64,000 nt of DNA from Sphingobium sp. CAP-1 (GCF_009720145.1 NZ_CP046253.1:558001-622000), one strand, 5' to 3'; shown: positions 26,030-34,969, counted from the first letter of the stretch. The notes: a model not told the origin generated them from the letters alone. Numbers and translations are program-made.

Positions 26030-27345
26030 GGCGCATCGCCCTTGTCGCTCGCCGCGCTGCCGACGCTGGCGTCGATCAGGCCGGCGCGCATCATCAGCCA
26101 GAAGAGCAGGATGCCGGGAACAGCGAGCGCAGTGGTGAGCAGGTAGAAGTCGACATAGCCGAACCGTTCGATCAGCCCGCCGGCGGTCGTGCCGGTCAGA
26201 AAGCGCCCGACGATGCTCGCCGCGGCCGAAATCAGCGCATATTGGGCGGCGGTGAAGCGCAGGTCGCAGAGCGCCGAGAAATAGGCGACTACGGTGACGC
26301 CGCCAATGCCGCTGGCGAAATTCTCAAACCCGATCGCGCCGGCCATGCCCCAGTTGCTTTTCCCCAGTGCGGCAAGCGCGGCGAAACTGAAATTGGAGAC
26401 ACACATCAGGATGAGGCTCAGCAGAACCGAGCGCTTCATACCCATACGCGCATATAGAACGCCACCGACAAAAATGCCGATCAGATAGGCCCAGAAACCG
26501 ATGCCGACATCGTATAGTGCGATCTCGTCATTGGTGTACCCCATATCGTCGAACAACAGGCGGAAGGTCAGGTTGGCCAGCGTGTCGCCGATCTTGTGCA
26601 GCAGGATGAACAGCAACACCAGCAAAGCGCCGCGCCGCCGGAAAAACTCGACCAGCGGGCCAGCGATGGATTGCCACACTTCGCCCATGCCCCGGCGCGC
26701 CAGCGGATCGCGATGCCGCTCCGGCTCGCCCAGCAACAGGCCAGTCAGCATCGCCGGCAAAGCGAATATCGCACAGGCGAGATAGGCGCCATGCCAGCCG
26801 ATCCGCGACGCCAGAACCAGCGCCAGTGCGCCAGCCGCGACCGACCCGATCCGCCAGCCATATTGCGACATGCCGGAACCGACGCCCAGTTGCTCCGGCT
26901 TCAGCATTTCGATGCGATAGGCGTCGATCACAATGTCGAAAGTCGCCCCCGCGGTGCCCACCAATATCGCGGCATAGGCGGTCTGGATCAGGCTAGTGGT
27001 CGGATCGACCAGCGCCAGATTGGCGACCGCCGCCATGACGAGCAGACCTGCGACCAGCAGCCAAGACACACGCTGCCCCAGCTTGCCGATCACAGGCAGG
27101 CGCACACCGTCCACCACCCAGGCCCAGAGCCATTTGAGATTATAGACGAGGAAAGCCAGCGTGAAGGCTGTGACCGCTTTCTTATCGATGCCGTCCTGCG
27201 CCAGCCGCGTGGTCAGCGTCGCGCCGATCATCGCATAGGGAAAGCCGGACGAAACGCCGAGGAAGAAGGCCGCCAGCGGCGCTTTCTCGACATAGGGCTT
27301 CACGGCGTCCAGCCAGTTCTGGCTGCCCTGCATGGCGTCGGTCAT
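26026..27345 (-). CDS. AmpG-like MFS permease (muropeptide transporter family)
   Basis: Starting at ATG 27345 (MTDAMQGSQNWL) gives 439 residues with about 12 membrane helices. The early 'FLGVSSGFPYAMIGATLTTRLAQDG' and 'KWLWAWVVDGVRLPVIGKLGQR' blocks are characteristic of AmpG permeases, which import anhydro-muropeptides for cell-wall recycling and influence AmpC-type beta-lactamase induction. No other recycling gene is nearby. A longer reading frame to 27675 runs into the response-regulator gene and is unlikely. Confidence 0.88.
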   Translation of the reverse strand: MTDAMQGSQNWLDAVKPYVEKAPLAAFFLGVSSGFPYAMIGATLTTRLAQDGIDKKAVTAFTLAFLVYNLKWLWAWVVDGVRLPVIGKLGQRVSWLLVAGLLVMAAVANLALVDPTTSLIQTAYAAILVGTAGATFDIVIDAYRIEMLKPEQLGVGSGMSQYGWRIGSVAAGALALVLASRIGWHGAYLACAIFALPAMLTGLLLGEPERHRDPLARRGMGEVWQSIAGPLVEFFRRRGALLVLLFILLHKIGDTLANLTFRLLFDDMGYTNDEIALYDVGIGFWAYLIGIFVGGVLYARMGMKRSVLLSLILMCVSNFSFAALAALGKSNWGMAGAIGFENFASGIGGVTVVAYFSALCDLRFTAAQYALISAAASIVGRFLTGTTAGGLIERFGYVDFYLLTTALAVPGILLFWLMMRAGLIDASVGSAASDKGDAP

Positions 27346-27421
27346 AGTAGCGCGCGTCCCCTGATGGCGTCTCAGTTCGGGCGCCACCATATGGTTTGAA
27401 CGTGCGCTGGCAAGCGCCCTT

Positions 27422-27880
27422 TCAACCCCCGCCGTCGAACAGGCTGAGGCCCGGCGGCAGCCTGGGCGGATGCGCGCCGTGCAGCATGGCGTCGACCACG
27501 CCGATCGCCGCGACCAGATCGCGCGGGCCATAGGGCTTGGCAAGGCAGCCGACCGCCAGCGCACGCGCGTCGATAGGGCAGCGGCCGGTAACGAACAGGA
27601 CGGGCAGCCCCAGCGTGGCGGCATGGCGGGCGACATCGACACCATTTTTGTCGCCATGCAATGCGACATCGGCAATCACCAGATCGATTCCGCCTTCGTC
27701 GATCACCCGCACCGCCTGGTCATAATCATCAACCGTGGCGGCAACGCGATAGCCGGCATGTTCGAGCGCATGTTCATTGTCGAAGGCGACCAGCGGCTCA
27801 TCCTCCACTACCAATATGGTGCGGACGGCCTTTCGGCGGGGTTTGCGGACATCGCTCTCTTTCACGAAACCGAAAAACAT
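27422..27880 (-). CDS. Single-domain response regulator
   Basis: About 152 residues from ATG 27880 (MFFGFVKESDV). It consists almost only of a receiver domain: acidic pair in VVEDEPLVAFDNEHAL, phospho-acceptor Asp in LVIADVALHGDKNG, switch Thr in VLFVTGRCP and conserved Lys in GCLAKPYGPRDL. There is no output domain, so it may relay phosphate or act by protein contact, as in the CheY-like or general-stress receiver class. ATG 27907 is an alternative start. Confidence 0.85.
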   Translation of the reverse strand: MFFGFVKESDVRKPRRKAVRTILVVEDEPLVAFDNEHALEHAGYRVAATVDDYDQAVRVIDEGGIDLVIADVALHGDKNGVDVARHAATLGLPVLFVTGRCPIDARALAVGCLAKPYGPRDLVAAIGVVDAMLHGAHPPRLPPGLSLFDGGG

Positions 27881-28018
27881 TTGCCAAGTCCGCCCTGAGT
27901 CCGCCATGCACTTTATGAAACGCCATGCTCCGCGCCGGGTTGCCGCGGGACAAGCCCTGTCCCCCTCACCCAAGCGCCGGAGCGGCACATTTCAGCCTGT
28001 TGCTGGCTTTTCCTCCAT

Positions 28019-29320
28019 ATGGGAACGGCCAGTCGCGAAGAAAAGGAACTGCCCGTGCAACCGCCGAAAAAATCCGGACCGCCCCGCAGGGCTGGCCCCG
28101 GCGGCCCCAAACGCCCGACCGGCCCCGGCGGCAAGCGCCCCGGCGCCCCCCGTGATGGCGACGCCAAGCCCCGCGCCGGGCGCGGTGAAGGCGAACGAAC
28201 GGAGCGGCCGCGCGGCGAGCGGGGCCGGCCTGATCGGGCGAAGGCGGAAGGATCACGCTTTGGCGCACCCAGGGATGCGCGCGACAATCGCGGCGAGGGT
28301 GAACGGGCCGAGCGCCCCAGAACCGACCGCAGCCGTCCCGACCGGACGCGTGCAGAGGGATCGCGCATCGGCGCGCCATCCCGGCGTGGCGACGCACCGA
28401 AGGACGCCCGCCCGAAGCGCAGCGAAAACGATCGAAATGGAGACGATCGGGCCGAGCGGCCACGCTTCGATCGCGCCCGCGCCGATGCGCCCAAATCCTA
28501 CCCTCCCCGCAGGCCCGGCGGCAGGAAGCCCGCGCCCGCCGGCCCCGTCAATCCTCATCCCGCCCGCGCCGCCGCTGCCCATAGCGACGGCGAACCACAG
28601 CGGATCGCCAAGCTGCTGGCGCGCGCCGGCGTCGCTTCCCGGCGCGAGATCGAGCGGATGATCGAGGAAGGGCGGATCGCCAGGGACGGGGTGGTGCTGG
28701 ACACGCCCGCAACCATCCTGACATCGCTGCAAGGCGTGACCGTCGATGGCATTGCCGTCGCCGCGCCGGAGCCAACCCGCCTGTTCCTGTTTCACAAGCC
28801 GATCGGCTATCTGACCACCGAGCGCGATCCGGCCGGGCGACCGACCATCTATGATCGCCTGCCGACCGACCTGCCGCGGTTGATGCCGATCGGCCGGCTG
28901 GACATGAACACCGAAGGGCTGCTGCTACTGACCAGCGATGGCGGCTTCAAGCGGCAGATGGAATTGCCCGCGACCGGCGTGCCGCGCACCTATCGCGCCC
29001 GCGCCTTTGGCGAGGTGAGCCAGCAGCAACTGGAGGATCTGTTCGACGGGCTGGAGATTGACGGCATCCGCTATGGCCGGATCGAAGCCAATCTAGAACG
29101 GCGCACCGGCCGCAACCAGTGGATCGAAATGACCCTGACCGAAGGCAAGAACCGGGAAGTCCGGCGTGTGCTGGAACATCTGGACCTCAAGGTCAATCGC
29201 CTGATCCGCACCAGCTATGGCCCCTTCCATCTGAACGACCTGCCGGTCGGCGCGGTGGAGGAGGTGCGCCAGCATGATCTCGACCATTTCCGCGCCAGCC
29301 TGAAAGCCGCCCCGAAATGA
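28019..29320 (+). CDS. Pseudouridine synthase, RsuA/RluB type, with long basic N-terminal repeat region
   Basis: 433 residues. Residues 1-190 are low-complexity Arg/Gly/Pro with a near-exact 31-residue repeat (55-85 and 91-121, both containing ERPR..R.RPDR..AEGSR.GAP) and a partial third at about 138-158. From 194 an S4 RNA-binding domain (RIAKLLARAGVASRREIERMI) leads into the catalytic domain with GRLDMNTEGLLLLT (catalytic Asp). The enzyme would isomerise a uridine in rRNA, probably 23S. The basic arm probably binds RNA nonspecifically. Its stop overlaps the rsmD start by 4 bp, linking two rRNA-modifying genes. Confidence 0.9.
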   Translation: MGTASREEKELPVQPPKKSGPPRRAGPGGPKRPTGPGGKRPGAPRDGDAKPRAGRGEGERTERPRGERGRPDRAKAEGSRFGAPRDARDNRGEGERAERPRTDRSRPDRTRAEGSRIGAPSRRGDAPKDARPKRSENDRNGDDRAERPRFDRARADAPKSYPPRRPGGRKPAPAGPVNPHPARAAAAHSDGEPQRIAKLLARAGVASRREIERMIEEGRIARDGVVLDTPATILTSLQGVTVDGIAVAAPEPTRLFLFHKPIGYLTTERDPAGRPTIYDRLPTDLPRLMPIGRLDMNTEGLLLLTSDGGFKRQMELPATGVPRTYRARAFGEVSQQQLEDLFDGLEIDGIRYGRIEANLERRTGRNQWIEMTLTEGKNREVRRVLEHLDLKVNRLIRTSYGPFHLNDLPVGAVEEVRQHDLDHFRASLKAAPK

Positions 29321-29856
29321 GGATCATTTCCGGCCAATGGCGCGGACGGCCGCTGACCGCGCCCAGGGGCGACGCCACCCGCCCGACCGCCGACCGCACG
29401 CGCGAGACGCTGTTTTCGATGCTGGTGAGCCGCATCGGTTCCTTCGAGGGGCTGGCGGTAGGCGATTTCTTCGCCGGATCGGGGGCATTGGGGTATGAGG
29501 CGCTGTCACGCGGCGCGGCGTCCTGCCTGTTCGTGGAGCAGGACAAGGCGGCGCTGGACGTGATCCGCGCCAATGGCGAGAAGCTGGGTGTCCGGCCTGA
29601 TATGCGCGCCAGCAGCGTGCTGTCGCTCGGCCCGGCGACCAGACCGCTCGACCTCATCTTCATGGACCCGCCCTATGATACGGGCGCGGGACAGGTGGCG
29701 CTCGACAAGCTGGCGCGGCTCGGCTGGACCAACAGCGCCACCTGGGTCAGCATCGAAACCGACCGGCGCGAGGATGTGGCGGTGAAGGGCTTTGCCATCG
29801 ATGCGGTGCGCGATGTCGGCAAGGCGCGGATCACGCTGTTACGCGCGGAGCAGTGA
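29317..29856 (+). CDS. rsmD: 16S rRNA (guanine966-N2)-methyltransferase
   Basis: The 179-residue SAM methyltransferase begins MRIISGQWRGRPL, the family opening. It has the SAM site FFAGSGALGYEALSRG and the catalytic motif MDPPYD. RsmD methylates G966 in the 30S subunit near the P site. It is translationally coupled to the upstream pseudouridine synthase. Confidence 0.96.
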   Translation: MRIISGQWRGRPLTAPRGDATRPTADRTRETLFSMLVSRIGSFEGLAVGDFFAGSGALGYEALSRGAASCLFVEQDKAALDVIRANGEKLGVRPDMRASSVLSLGPATRPLDLIFMDPPYDTGAGQVALDKLARLGWTNSATWVSIETDRREDVAVKGFAIDAVRDVGKARITLLRAEQ

Positions 29857-29890
29857 GCAGCGAACATTCAGCCTGATTAAGGTGCCGCGT

Positions 29891-29952
29891 GTTCCCGCCC
29901 AGGCGGGAACACAGTTGAAGCGGCAGGACTGGGTTCCCGCCTGCGCGGGAAC
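29891..29952. repeat. Two tandem GTTCCCGC...GCGGGAAC hairpins
   Basis: 29891-29910 (GTTCCCGCC-CA-GGCGGGAAC) and 29933-29952 (GTTCCCGC-CTGC-GCGGGAAC) are perfect palindromes in the gap between rsmD and the convergent globin gene. Such paired hairpins are frequent intergenic repeats in sphingomonads and could end transcription from both sides. Confidence 0.75.
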
Positions 29953-29973
29953 ACTGTTATCAAAAACGGCTGG

Positions 29974-30420
29974 TCAGGCCGCCGCCGCATAGGCCTTCGC
30001 TTCTTCGGCGATGAGGATGTCGGCGAGAAACTGATAGGCTTCCGCCCAGGCGGCCAGTACCGCGTCGGTCGCGACATCTTCACCCAGCACGTCACGGATG
30101 GCGGGCAGCAGGGCGGCGGCAACCTTGGGATAATGGTCCGGCTTCACCCCGGTATCGACATGGCGCGCGACCATGCGGGCGACCGCGCCGCCCAGCGCCT
30201 CCAGCTTGTCGATATTCTCGGCATAGCCCAGAATCGCCGCCGCCAGCCTTTTGGGCTGCTCGCCGCTCTCCTGCGCGGCCTGATCGAACATCGCCTTCAC
30301 ATCCTCATCCTGGAACAGCCGGGCATACATGGCGGTGGTGATCGCCAGCCCGTGCTGACGCAGCGCAGGGCCGGTGGATTTCACGATCGCGATGGTTTCC
30401 TGAGACAGCGAGTGGGACAC
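29974..30420 (-). CDS. Single-domain globin (flavohaemoglobin-like haem domain)
   Basis: The 148-residue protein resembles the haem domain of flavohaemoglobin Hmp without the FAD/NAD reductase. Tyr32 in TAMYARLF is the B10 tyrosine that steadies bound O2, and His87 in ARHVDTGVKPDHYPKV is the proximal haem ligand. Such globins detoxify nitric oxide by dioxygenation or bind O2, with an external reductase. It is divergent from an Rrf2 regulator gene, with an NsrR-like operator in the 110-bp gap, which points to nitrosative-stress control. The domain call is firm; the NO role is inferred from context. Confidence 0.9.
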   Translation of the reverse strand: MSHSLSQETIAIVKSTGPALRQHGLAITTAMYARLFQDEDVKAMFDQAAQESGEQPKRLAAAILGYAENIDKLEALGGAVARMVARHVDTGVKPDHYPKVAAALLPAIRDVLGEDVATDAVLAAWAEAYQFLADILIAEEAKAYAAAA

Positions 30421-30446
30421 TTTATTGACCTTTCTCCAGAATCGAT

Positions 30447-30469
30447 AAGATGCATTTAATTTGCCTCTT
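30447..30469. promoter_or_regulatory. Predicted NsrR-type operator between globin and Rrf2 regulator
   Basis: AAGATGCATTT-A-ATTTGCCTCTT is an 11-1-11 inverted repeat in which 8 of 11 positions pair symmetrically. The left half matches the known NsrR half-site AAGATGCnTTT. A second, weaker half-site-like AAGATGTAAAT starts at 30472. Its place between the divergent globin and Rrf2 genes fits repression of both. Confidence 0.65.
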
Positions 30470-30530
30470 TTAAGATGTAAATAGAATATATGTTTGAAAG
30501 CCCGCAGCCACCGCCCTATCGGACAGAGCC

Positions 30531-31019
30531 ATGCAATTGACCCGCCACACCGACTATGCTCTGCGCGTGCTGATCCATCTGGCCGTCGCGCCGGGTGGGC
30601 GCGCGACGATTGCAGAGATTGCTGAGGGCTATGGCCTGTCGCGCAACCATCTGATGAAGGTGGTGCATCATCTGGGTCAGGGCGGCTTTATCGCTACCCA
30701 GCGGGGGCGCGGCGGCGGCTTTGCGCTGGCGCGACCGGCGGAGGAAGTCGGCATCGGCGCGGTGGTGCGGCATAGCGAGCCGGACATGCGGATGGCGGAC
30801 TGTGCATCCTGCGCGATCCGAACCGCCTGCGGCCTGTCGGGGATATTGGCGGAGGCGACCAACGCCTTCATGGCGGCGCTGGACCGCTACAGCCTGGCCG
30901 ATGCGGCCCGCGACCGGCGCGGACTGGCGGCCTTGATCGCCGCCCTGCCCGCACCGGCGCCCCTATCTAGTGGCTCTAACGATGCTTGCGCGGACGAACG
31001 CCCGCTTCGCCGGGATTGA
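30531..31019 (+). CDS. Rrf2-family regulator, NsrR-like
   Basis: The 162-residue protein has an N-terminal winged HTH (MQLTRHTDYALRVLIHLAV, then EIAEGYGLSRNHLMKVVHHL) and three cysteines Cys91, Cys94 and Cys100 (DCASCAIRTACGL) in the position of the NsrR/IscR iron-sulphur ligands. NsrR binds a cluster that NO destroys, relieving repression of NO-detoxifying genes. The divergent globin gene and operator support that assignment. The Cys spacing is X2/X5 instead of the X4/X5 of classical NsrR, so the name is provisional. The 3' end overlaps the convergent gene at 30976. Confidence 0.85.
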   Translation: MQLTRHTDYALRVLIHLAVAPGGRATIAEIAEGYGLSRNHLMKVVHHLGQGGFIATQRGRGGGFALARPAEEVGIGAVVRHSEPDMRMADCASCAIRTACGLSGILAEATNAFMAALDRYSLADAARDRRGLAALIAALPAPAPLSSGSNDACADERPLRRD

Positions 31020-31380
31020 TGCAGCTATCCTGCACCGTGCGCGAACAGCGCGGATAGTCTTTCGTTTCGGTCGGCGGCGGGGTCATGTTGCCGCCGACCG
31101 TCACCGGATTGGCCGGAGAACCGACCGGCACATTGGGGTCTTGCGGCACGCCGGCCGGGGCCGGGACCATGCCGGTATCGTGCGGCACCGCGCCGGTCGG
31201 CACGCCGGCATTGGGATCGACACCGGGCGGCGGCGTGGCCGGAATTGCGGGATCGGCAGCAGATGGTGGCTCAGCCCTGTCAGTCGGTGCCTGACTTCCC
31301 TGCATATCCTGCGCGACGGCCGTGCCGGAGAAGGCAGCAACGCCCAGCAGCGCGGCACAGGCCAGCAAAAGAGACTTCAT
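30976..31380 (-). CDS. Exported proline-rich hypothetical protein
   Basis: 134 residues from ATG 31380 (MKSLLLACAALLGVAAF), with a signal peptide ending AVAQ. The mature part is Pro/Gly/Ala-rich and disordered (PAIPATPPPGVDPNAGVPTG), ending with two cysteines (YPRCSRTVQDSCINPG), possibly disulphide-linked in the periplasm. No domain is recognised. It overlaps the 3' end of the NsrR-like gene by 44 bp in convergent orientation. Confidence 0.65.
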   Translation of the reverse strand: MKSLLLACAALLGVAAFSGTAVAQDMQGSQAPTDRAEPPSAADPAIPATPPPGVDPNAGVPTGAVPHDTGMVPAPAGVPQDPNVPVGSPANPVTVGGNMTPPPTETKDYPRCSRTVQDSCINPGEAGVRPRKHR

Positions 31381-31512
31381 CGGGATCATCCTTCCTATCT
31401 TCTCGCCCCGTCGGCCCGATTGGGCAGGGAAGAAGCGAAAGGATCGCACCGCCGTTCCGCGCGCAAACGACCAGGGGTGGCGAACGCGCGGTGGACGATC
31501 GCCATCAGCGCA

Positions 31513-31911
31513 TCATGGCCCTTCGGGATAGCGGTCAAAGCTGGGCAGATCATGCGCGCTGGCCATCCACGGCGCAGCTTCCGCCATCTGCACATGCGCC
31601 TGCGGGGGCAGCGCGGCGGGATCATCCAGCGTGGCGGTCTGAATGTCGATCGCACCAGGGAATATAACCGGATTGGTATAGAACAGACCGGTGCCACAGG
31701 CGCCGCAGAAATGACGGGTGGCATTTTCCGACGACTGGTAGCGCACCGGATCGCCGTGGATCGTCACCTTGTCCTGCGGAAACAGCGCCCAGCCGACCAT
31801 CGGCGCGCCCGAACTGGCGCGGCAATCGGCGCAATGGCAGAGCGCGCTATAGGCCGGTTCGCCCTCCGCTTCGTAGCGGATTGCCCCGCATTGGCATTTA
31901 CCCGTCAGCAT
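31513..31911 (-). CDS. GFA-family (glutathione-dependent formaldehyde-activating type) zinc protein
   Basis: The 132-residue protein has the Gfa/CENP-V cysteine pattern: GKCQCGAIRYE, then LCHCADCRASSG and FCGACGTGLFYTNP. Two zinc sites are expected. The fold is that of S-(hydroxymethyl)glutathione synthase, though most single-domain members have unknown substrates. It is transcribed away from the divergent uvrD-like gene. Confidence 0.9.
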   Translation of the reverse strand: MLTGKCQCGAIRYEAEGEPAYSALCHCADCRASSGAPMVGWALFPQDKVTIHGDPVRYQSSENATRHFCGACGTGLFYTNPVIFPGAIDIQTATLDDPAALPPQAHVQMAEAAPWMASAHDLPSFDRYPEGP

Positions 31912-32013
31912 GGCTCATCTCCCTTGCATGATTCGCCTTTTGTTCTCATAGAAAGCCGTCCGCCGCAAGGCTCTGCCCTTGCTCCCATTCCCTGCCATCC
32001 CTAGTTGATCCCG

Positions 32014-34290
32014 ATGACCCTGCCAGCCCCCTCCCCCAACGACCCGCCCTATCTGCAAGGGCTGAATGAACCGCAGCGGGAGGCCGTGCTGACGACCGAG
32101 GGGCCGGTGCTGGTGCTGGCCGGTGCGGGGACGGGCAAGACGGCGGCACTGACCGCGCGACTCGCCCATCTGATCGGCACGCGCCGTGCCTGGCCGTCGG
32201 AAATCCTGGCCGTGACCTTCACCAACAAGGCCGCGCGGGAGATGCGCGCCCGCGTCGGCGGGATGATCGGCGACGCGGTGGAGGGGATGCCCTGGCTCGG
32301 CACCTTCCACGCGATCGCGGCGAAGATGTTGCGCCGCCATGCCGAACTGGTCGGGCTGCAATCCAATTTCACCATCCTCGACACCGACGACCAGTTGCGG
32401 CTGATGAAGCAATTGATCCAGGCGGAAGGGATCGATGAGAAGCGCTGGCCGGCGCGGCAACTGGGCGGGCTGATCGACCAGTGGAAGAATAAGGGCTGGA
32501 CGCCGGAGGATGTCGGCGCGGGCGAGAGCGAAGGCTATGCCCATGGCAAGGGGCAGAAGCTCTATGCCGCCTATCAGGCGCGACTGCGCGACGTGAACGC
32601 CTGCGACTTTGGCGACCTGCTGCTGCACGTCCTGACGATATTGAAAAAGCATCGCGATGTGCTGGAGCAATATCAGCAGAAATTCCGCTATATCATGGTG
32701 GACGAATATCAGGACACCAATAGCAGCCAATATCTGTGGCTGCGGCTTTTGGCCCAGACGCGCAAGAATATTTGCTGCGTGGGCGATGATGACCAGTCCA
32801 TCTATTCATGGCGCGGCGCTGAAGTCGCCAATATCCTGCGCTTCGAGAAGGATTTTCCGGGCGCGACCATCATCCGGCTGGAGCAGAATTATCGTTCCAC
32901 GCCCCATATCCTGGGCGCGGCGTCGGGCGTGATCGCCGAAAATGGCAATCGGCTGGGCAAGACTTTGTGGACCGACATCGATGTCGGCGAGAAGGTGCGC
33001 GTGGTCGGCGTGTGGGATGGGCCGGAAGAGGCCCGGCGCGTCGGCGAGGAGATAGAGGGGATCGAGCGGAGCGGCGGATCGCTAGACGAGGTGGCGATCC
33101 TTGTCCGCGCCCAGCACCAGACCCGCGAGTTCGAGGACCGCTTCATCCAGATCGGCCTGCCCTATCGCATCGTCGGCGGTTTCCGCTTCTATGAGCGCGC
33201 CGAAATCCGCGATGCGCTGGCCTATCTGCGGCTGGTCAACCAGCCCGCCGACGATCTGGCGTTCGAGCGGATCGTCAATGTCCCCAAACGCGGCCTTGGC
33301 GACAAGGCGGTAGAAAAGCTGCACCGGCTGGCGCGGGCGGAGGGCATCCCTCTCACCCTCGCCGCCGCGCGCATCCTCGACACCGACGAACTCACGCCGC
33401 AGGCGCGGCGGTCGCTGGGCAGCTTCGTGGGCGATCTGGCGCGCTGGCGCGACCGGGCGGCGCAACTGCCCCATGCCGAACTGGCGCGACAGATATTGGA
33501 CGAAAGCGGCTATACCGCGATGTTGCAGGCCGAGCGCACGACCGAAAGCGCGGGTCGACTGGAAAACCTGTCCGAACTGGCCCGCGCGATGGAGGAATAT
33601 GAGACGCTGGGCGCGTTTCTGGAGCATGTCAGCCTCGTCATGGACAATGAGGCGCAGGCCGACGAGCGCAAGGTCACGATCATGACCATCCACGCCGCCA
33701 AGGGGCTGGAGTTCGACACGACATTCCTAGTCGGGTGGGAGGAAGGCGTCTTTCCATCGCAGCGGGCGCTGGACGAAGGCGGGCAGAACAGCCTGGAGGA
33801 GGAAAGGCGGCTCGCCTATGTGGCGATCACGCGGGCGCGCAGGCGCTGCACTATCCTCCACGCCGCCAACCGCCGCATCTATGGCCAGTGGACCAGCAGC
33901 ATCCCGTCGCGATTCGTCGGCGAATTGCCGCCCGAACATGTCGCAGAAGAAAGCAGCATGAGCGGCGGCGCGTCGCTGTGGCGGGCCAACTGGTCGGAAC
34001 GGGACGATCCCTTCGCCAATGTCGCGCGCGGATCAGGACGCGGGCCGGGCTGGCAACGGGCGCAATCGTCCGGCCAATTCAGCCGCGAGCCGGTGCGAAT
34101 CGTCGAGGCGCGAACGTCGGCCGTGTCGCTGGGTAACAAGGGGCGCAGCGACATGAAGGTCGGCCTGCGCGTGTTCCATCAGAAATTCGGTTACGGCACC
34201 GTCGCGGAAATCGAGGGCAACAAGCTGGAGATCGATTTCGAGACGGCGGGCCGCAAGCGGGTGATGGACAGCTTCGTGTCGCTGGTGTGA
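32014..34290 (+). CDS. UvrD/PcrA/Rep-type ATP-dependent DNA helicase
   Basis: 758 residues from ATG 32014. SF1A motifs run in order: LNEPQREAVLTTEGPVLVLA (Q), GAGTGKT (I), VTFTNKAAREM (Ia), LGTFHAIAAKMLRRH, VDEYQDTN (II), GDDDQSIYSWRGA (III), LEQNYRS (IV), VMTIHAAKGLEFD (V) and VAITRARR (VI). The C-terminal 'GLRVFHQKFGYGTVAEIEGNKLEIDF' is the Tudor-like tail of PcrA/UvrD that contacts RNA polymerase. Role: 3'-5' unwinding in nucleotide excision and mismatch repair. A TTG at 32005 is an alternative start. Confidence 0.93.
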   Translation: MTLPAPSPNDPPYLQGLNEPQREAVLTTEGPVLVLAGAGTGKTAALTARLAHLIGTRRAWPSEILAVTFTNKAAREMRARVGGMIGDAVEGMPWLGTFHAIAAKMLRRHAELVGLQSNFTILDTDDQLRLMKQLIQAEGIDEKRWPARQLGGLIDQWKNKGWTPEDVGAGESEGYAHGKGQKLYAAYQARLRDVNACDFGDLLLHVLTILKKHRDVLEQYQQKFRYIMVDEYQDTNSSQYLWLRLLAQTRKNICCVGDDDQSIYSWRGAEVANILRFEKDFPGATIIRLEQNYRSTPHILGAASGVIAENGNRLGKTLWTDIDVGEKVRVVGVWDGPEEARRVGEEIEGIERSGGSLDEVAILVRAQHQTREFEDRFIQIGLPYRIVGGFRFYERAEIRDALAYLRLVNQPADDLAFERIVNVPKRGLGDKAVEKLHRLARAEGIPLTLAAARILDTDELTPQARRSLGSFVGDLARWRDRAAQLPHAELARQILDESGYTAMLQAERTTESAGRLENLSELARAMEEYETLGAFLEHVSLVMDNEAQADERKVTIMTIHAAKGLEFDTTFLVGWEEGVFPSQRALDEGGQNSLEEERRLAYVAITRARRRCTILHAANRRIYGQWTSSIPSRFVGELPPEHVAEESSMSGGASLWRANWSERDDPFANVARGSGRGPGWQRAQSSGQFSREPVRIVEARTSAVSLGNKGRSDMKVGLRVFHQKFGYGTVAEIEGNKLEIDFETAGRKRVMDSFVSLV

Positions 34291-34769
34291 TGGCGGGCGC
34301 GTGGCGCGCCATGAAGCCGGCGGACCTACCGGCGGTCAAGGCGATCTCCGACGCGGTCCATGGCGCCTATACGGAGGCAGAGGCCGTCTATGCCGAGCGG
34401 CTGGCGCTCTATCCCGACGGATGCCGGATCTTCGATCAGGACGGCGCCGTGCTGGGCTATCTGATCGCCCATCCCTGGCGCAGCGATGCACCGCCCGCGC
34501 TCGACACGCTGCTGGGCGCGATTCCCGCGACGGCGGACATTCATTATCTGCATGACCTGGCCCTGTTGCCCGCTGCGCGCGGCAGCGGTGCGGGCGCGAG
34601 CGGATCGGCGGCTGCGATCGCGCAGGCGCAGGCGGCGGGCTACAAGCGCGTCATGCTGATGGCCGTGGGCGGTGCGGACAGTTTCTGGGAGAGGCAGGGT
34701 TTTGCCCGTGTGCCGGGGCAAATCGCCTCCTATGGGACAGAGGCGTGCCTGATGGAGCGTTGGCTCTGA
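34290..34769 (+). CDS. GNAT-family N-acetyltransferase
   Basis: About 159 residues with the GNAT fold: DLALLPAARGSGAGASGSAA is the acetyl-CoA pyrophosphate loop (R/Q-x-x-G-x-G/A), followed by MLMAVGGADSFWERQGFARVP, the usual C-terminal strand-helix. The ATG overlaps the helicase stop (TGATG). Substrate is not predictable. Confidence 0.85.
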   Translation: MAGAWRAMKPADLPAVKAISDAVHGAYTEAEAVYAERLALYPDGCRIFDQDGAVLGYLIAHPWRSDAPPALDTLLGAIPATADIHYLHDLALLPAARGSGAGASGSAAAIAQAQAAGYKRVMLMAVGGADSFWERQGFARVPGQIASYGTEACLMERWL

Positions 34770-34859
34770 CCACCGGCATAATCGAGAGATTTTCGGCAAT
34801 GGCGAAGGCCAGCAATTCAGGGCGTGCCACCCTCGCTTCGCTCAGGGAATTTTGCGGGG

Positions 34860-34877
34860 AAATGTCCCCGGACATTT
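34860..34877. terminator. Palindromic hairpin 3' of tRNA-Ala
   Basis: AAATGTCC-CC-GGACATTT is an 8-bp perfect stem 16 bp downstream (minus strand) of the first tRNA-Ala CCA end. It has no long U run, so processing or termination are both possible. Confidence 0.4.
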
Positions 34878-34893
34878 GCTTCATCCGAGAAAT

Positions 34894-34969
34894 TGGTGGA
34901 GCCTAGCGGGATCGAACCGCTGACCTCCTGCATGCCATGCAGGCGCTCTCCCAGCTGAGCTAAGGCCCC
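34894..34969 (-). tRNA. tRNA-Ala(GGC), copy 1
   Basis: 76 nt with encoded CCA. Cloverleaf: acceptor GGGGCCT/AGGCTCC (one wobble), D-arm GCTCAGCTGGGAGAGC, anticodon arm CCTGC-ATGGCAT-GCAGG and T-arm CAGCGGTTCGATCCCGCTA. It is identical to the copy at 35078-35153. Confidence 0.95.
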
